Below, piece after piece: positions 9,328 through 18,150 of a DNA stretch of 64,000 bases (its first letter is position 1; each line of letters opens with the position of its first letter). The stretch is from UBA3537 sp038138145 (GTDB lineage Bacteria > Bacteroidota > Bacteroidia > Flavobacteriales > Flavobacteriaceae), in assembly GCA_038138145.1 (NCBI GenBank), contig JAYQDD010000002.1, positions 186,001 to 250,000 on the forward strand, given 5' to 3'. The translations under genes were made by a program, and so were the position numbers. Under the pieces are notes generated by a model. That model made no database searches. It saw nothing but the letters and a program-made list of their open reading frames with translations, and had not been told where the DNA came from.

Positions 9328-10122
9328 CTAAAATAAAGGTTCGATCACAATGTTCTGAGTGGCCACATACTCACGCACCCAACGGTTTCCGCGCCTGTAA
9401 GCAATACCTGTTTTGTTGTCAATAAGAAAAACTCCATCGTAAATTGTAGCATGAAGCGTATGTAAAACAACTCCAGAACTAATATCTTTTACCTCAAAAC
9501 CATATGCAGTGGCAATGACCTGAATTTGTGGAATTTCTTGCTCAACAACCGGTGGAGGAACTGGCAAATCTTCAGGTAGAGGTGGCGTGGGTACAGCTTC
9601 TACTGGTGTTGGAGTCACTGATAGATCTGGAACATCAGGAGGCGTTGGTACTGGTATAGATACTTCCGAAGTTTCAGGCACTTGTGCCACATAATTATAA
9701 TTCAATGCAGCTACGGATTCAAAAGCAGCACGCAATGCTTCGTGATAGCTCTTTTTGTACTCTTTTTCTTTGGATGTCCCAATTGCTGACTTAAAAATAA
9801 GTTCATTATTGCAATCCCTAAAATGAACTTCAAGCTTAGTTTTCAAAAATCCTTTAAGTTTTAGAACATCTACATTCAACAACAGACAACGGTTTTCTGA
9901 AAGGTCTTTTGGGTAGTTTGCATAATCTTCCAACACAACAAACCCATTTTTTTTTAATAGGAATTTTGTGAGCGAATTGACTTGGTATTGATCTGAATAT
10001 TTTAAAAAATCGAAGCGCTCTGGAACGGAAACATATTTGTAATTATTGATGTCATTTTGTGCAAAAACAAAGTTTTGACACATCATAAGTAAACAAAAAA
10101 CAATGGCTGATGTATTTTTCAT
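9328..10122 (-). CDS. Exported protein of unknown function with proline-rich linker
   Basis: The ATG giving MKNTSAIVFCLLMMCQNFVFAQ is chosen because it yields a clean Sec signal; the longer reading adds ten unlikely residues. Residues ~25-155 form a mixed alpha/beta domain resembling curli-assembly or LPS-assembly-like periplasmic folds, but no family can be named. A Pro/Val/Thr-rich linker follows (about residues 165-205, many PxP repeats), then a ~60-residue beta-rich end (IQVIATAYGFEVKDISSG, ending NIVIEPLF). The linker suggests a periplasmic or surface protein with two separated domains. It lies at the end of a minus-strand run, 40 bases after the YjjG-like gene. Confidence 0.8.
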   Translation of the reverse strand: MKNTSAIVFCLLMMCQNFVFAQNDINNYKYVSVPERFDFLKYSDQYQVNSLTKFLLKKNGFVVLEDYANYPKDLSENRCLLLNVDVLKLKGFLKTKLEVHFRDCNNELIFKSAIGTSKEKEYKKSYHEALRAAFESVAALNYNYVAQVPETSEVSIPVPTPPDVPDLSVTPTPVEAVPTPPLPEDLPVPPPVVEQEIPQIQVIATAYGFEVKDISSGVVLHTLHATIYDGVFLIDNKTGIAYRRGNRWVREYVATQNIVIEPLF

Positions 10123-10162
10123 TGAATATAATTTTAAGTTGAATATAATCATTTTTTTAAAA

Positions 10163-10849
10163 TTATAAATACTGTTTAAGCTCCAAAAGTTGGTTGACGG
10201 ACTCTATTTCATTAGGGATGTTTTCATTGTGGTAATTAAAACACACTGCATCTATACCAAAATTTAGTGCACCCAAAATATCGGCCTCCAAATTATCGCC
10301 AATCATAAGACTTTGATCAGCTGTAGCTTTGGCCAAATCTAATGCATGCTTGAATATTTTTGAATTTGGCTTTTTTACACCTACCATTTCAGAATTGGTG
10401 ACTGTTTCGAAATACTGTGCAATTCCAGATTTATTCAATTTACCATGCTGCACTTCTTTGAAACCATTGGTGATGATGTGTAAAGTGTATTTGGGTTTTA
10501 GGTAATCTAAAATTGTTATGGTGCCATCAAATAGGTGATTGAATGTAGAAAGATGGGTGATATAATCGCCAGATAGTTTGTAGATAAGTTGTGTACTGAC
10601 TTTGACTCCGAGTGCGTCAAAAGCATCTTTTAGTCGTGCAAAACGCAAACTTGTTTTGTCTATTTTTTCTTCACGATAAAGCTTCCAATAGGCCAAATTT
10701 ATGGGCATATAAACCTCTAAAAAAGAATTTAATTCGACTTCAAGATTATTGATTCTAAAAATTTTTTCGAACGTCAATGCCGAGTTTTTATCAAAGTCCC
10801 AAAGGGTGTGGTCTAAATCAAAAAATAAATGTTTTTTATGCTGATACAT
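10163..10849 (-). CDS. YjjG-like HAD-family (non-canonical pyrimidine) nucleotidase
   Basis: HAD-superfamily phosphatase of 228 residues. Motif I is FFDLDHTLWDFDKNS, motif II IITNG, motif III the Lys in KKPNSKIF, motif IV GDNLEADILGA. The Leu-Trp-Asp after motif I and the overall length match the YjjG/TIGR02254 group, which dephosphorylates nucleoside monophosphates and may clear mutagenic pyrimidines. The start overlaps the end of the upstream deacetylase-like gene by 14 bases, so the two are translationally coupled. Confidence 0.9.
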   Translation of the reverse strand: MYQHKKHLFFDLDHTLWDFDKNSALTFEKIFRINNLEVELNSFLEVYMPINLAYWKLYREEKIDKTSLRFARLKDAFDALGVKVSTQLIYKLSGDYITHLSTFNHLFDGTITILDYLKPKYTLHIITNGFKEVQHGKLNKSGIAQYFETVTNSEMVGVKKPNSKIFKHALDLAKATADQSLMIGDNLEADILGALNFGIDAVCFNYHNENIPNEIESVNQLLELKQYL

Positions 10850-12143
10850 CGGTTTTGGAATCTAAAATAATATTAAATAAAGTCTTAAAATCAGTCCAAC
10901 GATCCCACCCACTAAACGTATAGTTATGGATTATAGGTGTAAAGACACCATTCACATTTTTTACTTCTTGTATGGCCTTTTCCAAGGTCTCTTTTTTGTC
11001 TAAAAAAGAAGTGTGTTTTAATAACGAAAAATCCATCAATTGATAAGGATGAATCATCAAAGGGGTTTGGACTTCAAAATCTAAATCATAAAACAAAAAT
11101 GGTGTACAGGTACTCGCACGAAAACCTATGGTATCTGGATAGCCCATCGAAAAGTCTGTCTGAATTTCCAAATCTACGTAATGGCGGTAAGTGACAGGAA
11201 GATTCACTTTTGAAAACGATGCTCTTGCCTTGGAGATATTAGAATTCACAACAGCGTCCAATCGTCGTTTTTCTTGTTTTAATTTGTCAAAATTATCAAG
11301 TGCCAAAAATGATGTTTTCAGTCCAACATTACAGTAATCTCTAATGGATTTTATTTGAGCAACAAATTCTTTTTTATTCAAATTGATACTTTTGTCATAG
11401 GTGGAGTAATCCCCTACGAGAAAAAATACATCAAACTTTTCTTTTGATTTTTTCTGACGATTTATGATCCAATTAAATGTGTTGTAAGGGTCTTTTTTTA
11501 AACCAAACAATACAACAAAGCGGTCATAAAATAGCCTGAATCGAAACTGGAACAAATCAGACAAAAAACCACCTACAGTGCGTAAAAGTCCTTTGTTTTT
11601 AAAAAAATAAGCCATGGGCACATCAATAATTGGGTGAATTCGATAATGTTTGTTTTCAAATACGGTTTGAGGGAAATGTTGCTCAAGTGCGGATTTTAAC
11701 TTGTAGGCCCAAATATCGATAACTGGTTGGTGCAAAAATTGGTTTTGAAATGCAATACTATGTTCTTTTGTGAATCGACCATACTGATCTTTTACATGGG
11801 GTAAGTATTCTTCATACCGACTAAGCAAATAAAAGGCAGCCGAAAATACATCAAAAGGCAGATGACTTTTTTCACCCACATAAAAAAAACACTTTGTATC
11901 GTCCCAATTCTGAACATTGATCTCCACATCCGATAGGCCTTGATCAAAAAGCAATCCATTACTTTTTATAAAAAACTCCGAACCAAGGGGTTGTGAACCA
12001 TAAGACATCTTAGGGCCAGTATGGGCAATAAAAACTTCTATAGTCGTCGTAAAATCTATGGGAATACCCAAGATACGGGTGCAAATTTGTTTGAATACAA
12101 ACTTGAGTCGACTGGTTATTTTTGGTGTATAAATGAGCAGCAT
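10836..12143 (-). CDS. Polysaccharide-deacetylase-like protein (DUF7033 type)
   Basis: A 435-residue protein similar to flavobacterial proteins annotated as polysaccharide deacetylase with an N-terminal DUF7033. The N-terminal ~150 residues contain FIAHTGPKMSYG and a conserved DVFSAAFYLLSRYEEYLPH. The C-terminal part resembles a NodB fold: HPIIDVPMAYFFKNKG, FFLVGDYSTYD, and YRHYVDLEIQTDFSMGYPDTIGFRAST, though the classic metal triad is not obvious, so activity is unsure. It starts on the radC stop codon (1-base overlap) and overlaps the nucleotidase gene downstream. Likely role in cell-envelope carbohydrate; inferred. Confidence 0.8.
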   Translation of the reverse strand: MLLIYTPKITSRLKFVFKQICTRILGIPIDFTTTIEVFIAHTGPKMSYGSQPLGSEFFIKSNGLLFDQGLSDVEINVQNWDDTKCFFYVGEKSHLPFDVFSAAFYLLSRYEEYLPHVKDQYGRFTKEHSIAFQNQFLHQPVIDIWAYKLKSALEQHFPQTVFENKHYRIHPIIDVPMAYFFKNKGLLRTVGGFLSDLFQFRFRLFYDRFVVLFGLKKDPYNTFNWIINRQKKSKEKFDVFFLVGDYSTYDKSINLNKKEFVAQIKSIRDYCNVGLKTSFLALDNFDKLKQEKRRLDAVVNSNISKARASFSKVNLPVTYRHYVDLEIQTDFSMGYPDTIGFRASTCTPFLFYDLDFEVQTPLMIHPYQLMDFSLLKHTSFLDKKETLEKAIQEVKNVNGVFTPIIHNYTFSGWDRWTDFKTLFNIILDSKTDVSA

Positions 12144-12838
12144 TAAAGCATATTTTCATCGGCAAAACTAAAATAAGTTTTTTCTGTGACAATAAGGCGA
12201 TCCAGCACTTTAATATCTAAAGTATTAGCTGCAGTTTTAAGTTTTTCTGTGAGGATTCGATCAGATTGGCTGGGTTTCAATCCACCAGAAGGATGATTGT
12301 GCACCAAAATCAGCGCGACTGCACCCACTTCCAAAGCTTTTTTTAACAACAATCGTGTGTCCACAACTGTAGCCGTTATTCCGCCTTTACTCAACTGAAT
12401 TTTTGAAATAATCTTGTTGGAATTATTCAAATACAGTACCCAAAATTCTTCGTGTTTTAAAATGCCTAACAAGGGTTGCATAAGTTCAAAAACTGAGGCA
12501 CTTGAGGTTACTTTGGGTTGATGCATTGTAGCGCCCTCCTTATGACGTCGACCAAGTTCCATAGCAGCCATAATTTTAATGGCCTTAGCTTCGCCAATTC
12601 CTTTGAAATGTGTAAGTTGAGCTAGTGAAAGTTTGCCAATTTCATTTAAATTATTTTGAACGCTGGACAACACAATTTTCGCCAAATCTAAAGCGCTTAC
12701 ATCTTGAGTTCCAGATCCTATAATGATGGCTATGAGTTCTGCATCACTCAAAAAACGAGCACCATTGGCTCTTAATTTTTCTCTTGGTTGATCGGCTTCC
12801 GACCAATTTTTGATGGTCATTGAATTTTGGGGCATCAT
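12143..12838 (-). CDS. radC: RadC/JAB-domain protein
   Basis: RadC-family protein of 231 residues. An N-terminal helix-hairpin-helix region (KNWSEADQPREKLRANGARFLSD in part, then LTHFKGIGEAKAIKI) is followed by a JAB1/MPN metalloprotein domain with the motif HNHPSGGLKPSQSD. Despite the name, a direct role in DNA repair is not settled. Two adjacent ATG codons exist (residues 1 and 2) and a third at residue 7. It is 23 bases downstream of mpl and coupled by a 1-base overlap to the next gene. No mobile element is nearby, so this is the chromosomal form. Confidence 0.92.
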   Translation of the reverse strand: MMPQNSMTIKNWSEADQPREKLRANGARFLSDAELIAIIIGSGTQDVSALDLAKIVLSSVQNNLNEIGKLSLAQLTHFKGIGEAKAIKIMAAMELGRRHKEGATMHQPKVTSSASVFELMQPLLGILKHEEFWVLYLNNSNKIISKIQLSKGGITATVVDTRLLLKKALEVGAVALILVHNHPSGGLKPSQSDRILTEKLKTAANTLDIKVLDRLIVTEKTYFSFADENML

Positions 12839-12861
12839 GTCAATAAGTTTTATTTTAAAGG

Positions 12862-14217
12862 TTATATTATCATCTCGGGAAGGGTGTCAAAATCCAAACC
12901 GCCGTAGTTTCCAGAACTCATAAGCAGCAAGGCCGTATCTTTATAATTTTGGGCGTTTAGAAAGTTTTGAAAGGCAATGGGGTCTGTAAAAACAGTTAAA
13001 TTACTATGATTGAATGCACTGGCTATTTGCGCTGCACTGATGGGTTTTAACTTTTTTATAGCTAAAGCACTTGGTGCATAAAATACCACAGCTTCATCGG
13101 CCATGGCTAAAGTTTGATTATATTCTGAAAGAAAATTCTCATTCAAACTACTATAGGTGTGCAGCTCCAAACAAGCTACTAGTCGCCATTGTGGATACTG
13201 ATTTTTAACTGCCATAGTTGTTGCTTTAACTTTACTGGGCGCATGGGCAAAATCTTTATACACAACTGTAGAGTTTTGTTCAGCAATTTTTTCTAAACGT
13301 TTATTAGCGCCTTTAAACAAAGCAATAGCTTCGTAAAAATCAAGTTCATCAACACCCATGTGCTGACAAATCCACTTGGCACCAGCCAAATTATTTAAAT
13401 TATGCGCACCGAATATTTCTAATGGCATGGGACCCTCTGGAGTTTCTAAATATGTTGCCCCATTGTCAATGGTGTAGTCTGGAGTTTGGTATGGAAATTT
13501 TCGAATAGGATTGTTGCTGAGTTCTACAATTTCTTTAACAAACTGATCTTCAGTATTGTAAGAGATGCTTCCCCCCTCCACTATGCTGTCTACAAAAACA
13601 GAAAACTGTTTTTTATAGTCTTCGAAAGTTGGAAATACATTGATATGATCCCAAGCAATTCCACTTAAAAGTGCAATATTGGGTTTATAGTGATGGAATT
13701 TTGGTCTTAGATCAATAGGGGAACTTAAATACTCATCGCCTTCAAGGACAATAAAATCGTTGTAATCCGTCAATTTTACCATGACATCAAAGCCCTCAAG
13801 TTGTGCGCCAACCATGTAATCAACTTCTTTGTTGTGGTAATTCAAAACATGAAGAATCATCGCTGTAATCGTGGTTTTGCCATGACTACCGCCAATAACG
13901 ACTCGCGTTTTATGTTTTGATTGCTCAAAAATAAATTCTGGATATGAGAAAATGTCAAGCCCTAACTCTTGTGCACGAATCAATTCTGGATTATCGACTT
14001 TGGCATGCATACCAAGGATAATTGCGTCCAAAGAAGAATTTATTTTCTCTGGAAACCACCCCATAGCTTCAGGCAATAATCCATGAGCAGACAATCTAGA
14101 TTTTGAGGGCTCAAAAATAACGTCGTCACTGCCGGTGACATGCATACCTTTCAAGTGCAATGCGAGAGCAAGGTTGTGCATGGCTGCACCGCCAATGGCG
14201 ATAAAATGAACATTCAT
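12862..14217 (-). CDS. mpl: Mpl-type murein peptide ligase (UDP-MurNAc:tripeptide ligase)
   Basis: A Mur-ligase of 451 residues that joins recycled murein tripeptide to UDP-MurNAc. The N-terminal Rossmann domain shows IAIGGAAMHNLALAL and HVTGSDD; the ATP loop is GGSHGKTTITAMILHVL; the central domain includes LEGDEYLSSPIDLRPKF and ALLSGIAWDHINVFP; KDFAHAPSKVKAT marks the C-terminal domain. GGAAMHNLA and DEYLSS separate it from MurC, whose usual signature is GIGGIGMS. Flavobacterial genomes often label it peptidoglycan synthetase. It is the first gene of a minus-strand run with radC and the following two genes. Confidence 0.9.
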   Translation of the reverse strand: MNVHFIAIGGAAMHNLALALHLKGMHVTGSDDVIFEPSKSRLSAHGLLPEAMGWFPEKINSSLDAIILGMHAKVDNPELIRAQELGLDIFSYPEFIFEQSKHKTRVVIGGSHGKTTITAMILHVLNYHNKEVDYMVGAQLEGFDVMVKLTDYNDFIVLEGDEYLSSPIDLRPKFHHYKPNIALLSGIAWDHINVFPTFEDYKKQFSVFVDSIVEGGSISYNTEDQFVKEIVELSNNPIRKFPYQTPDYTIDNGATYLETPEGPMPLEIFGAHNLNNLAGAKWICQHMGVDELDFYEAIALFKGANKRLEKIAEQNSTVVYKDFAHAPSKVKATTMAVKNQYPQWRLVACLELHTYSSLNENFLSEYNQTLAMADEAVVFYAPSALAIKKLKPISAAQIASAFNHSNLTVFTDPIAFQNFLNAQNYKDTALLLMSSGNYGGLDFDTLPEMII

Positions 14218-14358
14218 AAAACTTATTTTAGGGTAAATATACGCAGAGTCGCTAAAATTTTAATTGGGAGCGTGCATTAAAATGCGCTTTTTTTCATTTT
14301 TTGCTAAATAGAAATTTGGTTTTAATTTAAATTCATAATTAAAATTCACCAAATCATA

Positions 14359-15183
14359 TTATGTGTGGTGTTGTTTAAGCAATATTTTTGATATTTGAAA
14401 ATGGGCTAATTCAAGCGGCACTCTATCGGCAGAATTAAAATCTGCTATAAATTTTCTAAATAAAAACGCAGCGGCATCAACATCCAAATCATTGGTCATA
14501 CACGCAAGGGCAAGGTCATAATGTAGTGTATTGTTGTGTGTGGTGCATTCTTTTGTCTGGTTTTGTTGACTTAGACATGAAGCAAGATGACGAATCTTTA
14601 CCCCTTTTTTGGTGAATTTTTTGGACTGAATTTCATCTTTTTTTTGTGTATAAATATAGGCCTTGGCAAAATACCCATTAAGCTCAGAGATTGCTTCTAG
14701 TTCATCGGCAATTTCCAATGCCTTATTGTAGCTTCCACCCAAGAAAGCAGGCAATTGTACATAGAGCTCTACTTGAGCCCAACGAACTGCCCTATGAGAT
14801 GGATCTAGTCTGGCGGCTTTGGAAAATGACTTCTTCGTTTGGTTAATTAACCCCAAAGCTTTAAACTTAGAACTTTCTTTGGCCATCATCCCTAAAACAC
14901 CACCGTATTTAAAATGGTAATTGGCTTCATTAGGCATTGCCAAAGTTAACTTTTCATAACAAGCAGCAGCACGTTCCCAGTCTTCCATACGCCCATAAAC
15001 ATCGCCAAGTAAATCTAGTGCTTCTAGATTGGTTGTATCATTAGAAACCAACTGCTCCAGCTTTGGTGCCAATGAAGTATAGGCCTTAGCGCGCCACAAC
15101 TCTTGAAATTCTTTTGGTATATTTTGACTAAAAAGCAAAAGAGGAAAGCAAAAGAGCACTAAAAAATAGTATGGTTTCATCAT
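14359..15183 (-). CDS. Exported TPR-repeat protein
   Basis: A protein of about 274 residues with a signal sequence (MMKPYYFLVLFCFPLLLFSQ) and several tetratricopeptide repeats, for example LDLLGDVYGRMEDWERAAAC and FKYGGVLGMMAKESSK. The start is the first of two neighbouring ATG codons; a TTG two codons upstream is less likely. TPR proteins form scaffolds, here in the periplasm. It sits 43 bases after obg on the same strand and may be co-transcribed with adk and obg. Specific role unknown. Confidence 0.85.
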   Translation of the reverse strand: MMKPYYFLVLFCFPLLLFSQNIPKEFQELWRAKAYTSLAPKLEQLVSNDTTNLEALDLLGDVYGRMEDWERAAACYEKLTLAMPNEANYHFKYGGVLGMMAKESSKFKALGLINQTKKSFSKAARLDPSHRAVRWAQVELYVQLPAFLGGSYNKALEIADELEAISELNGYFAKAYIYTQKKDEIQSKKFTKKGVKIRHLASCLSQQNQTKECTTHNNTLHYDLALACMTNDLDVDAAAFLFRKFIADFNSADRVPLELAHFQISKILLKQHHT

Positions 15184-15231
15184 GATCAATATCAGTACTT
15201 TTATCCCTTAAAAATAAGCCAAAAAAAACAA

Positions 15232-16230
15232 CTAAGCATTGAGTTGTTTCCAAAGGAGATCCTTTAGTGGCATAATTCCTGTTTGTGTAGCAGATGAAAT
15301 AAATAAATAATCCACAGGCATTTCGTCGTCGAGAATTTCTTTAAGTTCTGCCTTAAGTTCTTCATCCAACAAATCACTTTTAGAAATGGCTACAATGCGT
15401 TCTTTATCAAGTATTTCAGGGTTGTAACGTCTCAGTTCATCCAACAAAATATCATATTGGTTTTTTATGTTATCAGCATCAGCTGGAATAAGAAATAAAA
15501 GAATTGAGTTGCGTTCAATATGACGTAAAAAGTAGTGTCCTAGACCTTTCCCCTCGGCTGCACCTTCAATAATTCCTGGGATATCGGCCATCACAAAAGA
15601 TTGAAAATCTCTGTATTCTACTATACCAAGATTTGGTTTTAATGTCGTGAATTCATAATCCGCTATTTTAGGCTTAGCTGAAGTAATGACAGAGAGCAAG
15701 GTTGACTTGCCTGCATTTGGAAACCCTACAAGTCCTACATCGGCGAGTATTTTTAATTCTACTGTGACGTATTTTTCTTCTGAAGGCATTCCGGGTTGTG
15801 CATAACGCGGCGTTTGATTTGTGGAAGATTTGAAATGCCAATTCCCTCGTCCACCTTTGCCACCTTCACACAAAATAATTTCTTGAGAGTGTTCGGTAAT
15901 TTCAAATAAAACAGCGTTGGTTTCTGTATCACGAACAACTGTACCTAAGGGAACGTCTATAAAAACATCTGTACCATCAGCACCTGTACTTCGGCTTTTG
16001 CTGCCATGTTCGCCATGTCCAGCTCTAAAATGCTTTTTGAATTTTAAATGGTGTAGTGTCCATAAATTTTCATTCCCTCGAACAATGATATGACCTCCAC
16101 GACCACCATCTCCACCATCAGGACCACCTTTGGTGATGTATTTTTCACGATGCAGATGAACTGAACCCTTTCCTCCATTTCCAGAAGAAGCATATAATTT
16201 TATATAATCGACAAAATTACCTTCAGTCAT
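15232..16230 (-). CDS. obg: Obg-family ribosome-assembly GTPase
   Basis: Essential GTPase in 50S maturation and stress signalling. The N-terminal glycine-rich Obg fold is clear (SSGNGGKGSVHLHREK, GGPDGGDGGRGG, AGHGEHGSKSRSTGADGTD). The G domain follows from about residue 160 with G1 GFPNAGKST, the switch region, G3 DIPGIIEGAAEGKGLG, and G4-like SKSD. Length of 332 residues is normal for Bacteroidota, which lack the long C-terminal OCT extension. It lies 10 bases after adk and is presumably transcribed with it. Confidence 0.96.
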   Translation of the reverse strand: MTEGNFVDYIKLYASSGNGGKGSVHLHREKYITKGGPDGGDGGRGGHIIVRGNENLWTLHHLKFKKHFRAGHGEHGSKSRSTGADGTDVFIDVPLGTVVRDTETNAVLFEITEHSQEIILCEGGKGGRGNWHFKSSTNQTPRYAQPGMPSEEKYVTVELKILADVGLVGFPNAGKSTLLSVITSAKPKIADYEFTTLKPNLGIVEYRDFQSFVMADIPGIIEGAAEGKGLGHYFLRHIERNSILLFLIPADADNIKNQYDILLDELRRYNPEILDKERIVAISKSDLLDEELKAELKEILDDEMPVDYLFISSATQTGIMPLKDLLWKQLNA

Positions 16231-16240
16231 CTTTTTTAGT

Positions 16241-16813
16241 TTAAAGAGCGTCTATTACAGCATTCAAACGCGCCGTAATCGCATCGATATCGCCGACGCC
16301 ATCAACGCCATAATATTTATCTTTTTTCTGATAATAAGATTTCAAAATAGCCGTTTCTTCATAATAAATTTTGATGCGGTTACGGACAATTTCCTCAGAC
16401 GAATCGTCTGGTCTACCACTCGTTTCGCCACGCTTTAAAAGGCGTTTTACTAAAACTTCATCATCGACTTCCAAAGCAATCATGGCATTAACTTCGGTAT
16501 CATAGGCCTTTAGAATTTCGTCTAACGCTTCAGCTTGAAAAGTGTTTCTTGGGAAACCATCAAAAATAAATCCATTGGCCTCGGGGGTTTTAGCGACCTC
16601 ATCGCGCAACATATCAATGGTGACTTGATCGGGGACAAGTTCGCCTTTATTCATATACGATTTGGCCAATACACCCAAATCGGTTTGGTTTTTGATATTG
16701 TACCGAAACACATCACCTGTCGAGATGTGAATCAGATTATAGGTTTCTTTTAAAAAATTTGCTTGAGTGCCTTTTCCAGCGCCCGGTGGACCAAATAATA
16801 CGATGTTTTTCAT
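16241..16813 (-). CDS. adk: Adenylate kinase
   Basis: Catalyses ATP + AMP to 2 ADP in the cytosol. The P-loop is GPPGAGKGT near residue 7, AMP-binding residues lie in HISTGDVFR and FDGFPRNTFQAEAL, and the lid is short (RLLKRGETSGRPDDSSEE), the non-zinc form usual in this phylum. Length of 190 residues is normal. The upstream region holds a consensus -7 element inside a perfect 21-base palindrome. The hpt gene that often precedes adk in flavobacteria is absent here. Confidence 0.97.
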   Translation of the reverse strand: MKNIVLFGPPGAGKGTQANFLKETYNLIHISTGDVFRYNIKNQTDLGVLAKSYMNKGELVPDQVTIDMLRDEVAKTPEANGFIFDGFPRNTFQAEALDEILKAYDTEVNAMIALEVDDEVLVKRLLKRGETSGRPDDSSEEIVRNRIKIYYEETAILKSYYQKKDKYYGVDGVGDIDAITARLNAVIDAL

Positions 16814-16839
16814 GCTGATTTTTAACTGTTGTCATATTG

Positions 16840-16860
16840 ATTCAAAGATAATCTTTGAAT
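16840..16860 (-). promoter_or_regulatory. Perfect palindrome over the adk -7 promoter element
   Basis: Ten-base arms ATTCAAAGAT and ATCTTTGAAT around a single central A form a perfect inverted repeat. Read on the minus strand it contains TATCTTTG (16844-16851), an exact TAnnTTTG -7 element at a plausible distance (about 30 bases) from the adk start. The overlap fits a repressor operator for the adk-obg unit, but no regulator is identified. Confidence 0.55.
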
Positions 16861-16925
16861 AAAGAAATGAGATTTGGCCACAAAGATAATTAATTACAAA
16901 GGTTAAAAAATGTTTTGCCAAGGGA

Positions 16926-16961
16926 TTTTGATGCAAGATTCCATTTTTAAGTGTATTTTTG
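16926..16961 (+). promoter_or_regulatory. Promoter of purK-purE
   Basis: TTTTG at 16926-16930 and TATTTTTG at 16954-16961 match the Bacteroidota housekeeping promoter (TTTG, spacer, TAnnTTTG) with a 23-base spacer. Transcription would start about 27 bases upstream of the purK ATG. Confidence 0.65.
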
Positions 16962-16994
16962 CGGTAGAATTCAAACTTTAGCAATTTGGCAGAT

Positions 16995-18149
16995 ATGCAT
17001 GTTTTCTCTTCTCAACATAAAGTCGGTATTTTAGGCGGTGGACAACTTGGGAAAATGTTGCTCTATACAACACAAAAATTTGACATCCATACCTGTGTTT
17101 TGGACCCCAACCCCGAAGCGCCTTGCAAAATAGCATGTGATGAGTTTTTTGTAGGCGATCTTATGGATTTCGATACGGTTTTTGAGTTTGGTAAAAAAGT
17201 AAATACACTAACCATTGAAATTGAAAATGTTAATGTTGAAGCGCTAAGAGCACTTGAAAAAGAAGGCATAAATGTATTCCCCTCTGCGGAAACGTTGGCA
17301 ACAATTCAAAACAAAGCAAAACAAAAACTTTTTTATGTAGATCATGATTTGTCCACAGCAGCATTTACAAGATATGCATATAAAGACGAGCTTAAAAGAG
17401 CCATTGAGCACGATGTACAAACACTCCCTTTTGTATGGAAAAGCGCACAATTTGGCTATGATGGGAAAGGAGTAAAAATTGTTCGTTCAGTATCCGATTT
17501 GGACGAGCTTCCCAATGTCGAGTGTATTGCAGAAACCTTAGTTCCATTTAAAAAAGAACTTGCCGTTACTGTAGCAAGATCGCCCAAAGGGGAAGTTCGT
17601 GCCTATCCAGTAGTTGAAATGGAGTTTCACCCTGAGGCAAATCAAGTAGAATATGTCCTTTGTCCAGCAAGAATTTCTAAAGACATTACAAAAAAAGCTG
17701 AGCTCGTTGCTTTAAAAACTGCAGCAGCGTTTCATCATGTAGGGCTTTTGGCTGTAGAATTATTTCTGACAGAAGATGATGAAATCTTAATCAATGAAGT
17801 GGCACCTCGCCCACACAATTCAGGGCACCAAACAATTGAAGCCAGCTACACTTCTCAGTTCGAACAACACATTCGCGCTATTTTAGATTTACCTCTTGGA
17901 GATACAAAAAATAAAGTCAGCGGTGTGATGGTAAATCTTGTTGGTGCTGAAGGACACCAAGGCAATGTTGTATATGAGAATATCGAAAAGATTTTGAAAT
18001 TAGATGGTGTAACACCACACATATACGGAAAGAAAGAAACACGTCCATTTCGAAAAATGGGACATGTTACCATTGTTCATTCCGAAATTGATAAAGCGCG
18101 TTCAATAGCGCAACAAGTAAAAGAAACAATCAAAGTAATAAGCAAATAG
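16995..18149 (+). CDS. purK: 5-(carboxyamino)imidazole ribonucleotide synthase PurK
   Basis: ATP-grasp enzyme that carboxylates AIR to N5-CAIR in purine synthesis. The N-terminal motif GILGGGQLGKML, the ATP-grasp loop KSAQFGYDGKGVKIV and the catalytic region NEVAPRPHNSGHQTIEAS are all present. Length of about 384 residues is typical. The ATG is preferred to a TTG three codons upstream. Its partner purE starts two bases after the purK stop, so the two-step conversion is encoded as one unit. Confidence 0.96.
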   Translation: MHVFSSQHKVGILGGGQLGKMLLYTTQKFDIHTCVLDPNPEAPCKIACDEFFVGDLMDFDTVFEFGKKVNTLTIEIENVNVEALRALEKEGINVFPSAETLATIQNKAKQKLFYVDHDLSTAAFTRYAYKDELKRAIEHDVQTLPFVWKSAQFGYDGKGVKIVRSVSDLDELPNVECIAETLVPFKKELAVTVARSPKGEVRAYPVVEMEFHPEANQVEYVLCPARISKDITKKAELVALKTAAAFHHVGLLAVELFLTEDDEILINEVAPRPHNSGHQTIEASYTSQFEQHIRAILDLPLGDTKNKVSGVMVNLVGAEGHQGNVVYENIEKILKLDGVTPHIYGKKETRPFRKMGHVTIVHSEIDKARSIAQQVKETIKVISK

Positions 18150-18150
18150 T

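Noticed and set aside
12143..12838. radC as a sign of a mobile element
   Set aside because: RadC-like genes often lie on islands, but here it is embedded among housekeeping genes with no integrase, phage or plasmid genes nearby.
14268..14290. Hairpin with a T run between mpl and the TPR gene
   Set aside because: Its T run is on the plus strand where no gene ends; the stem has a bulge. Not supported as a terminator.
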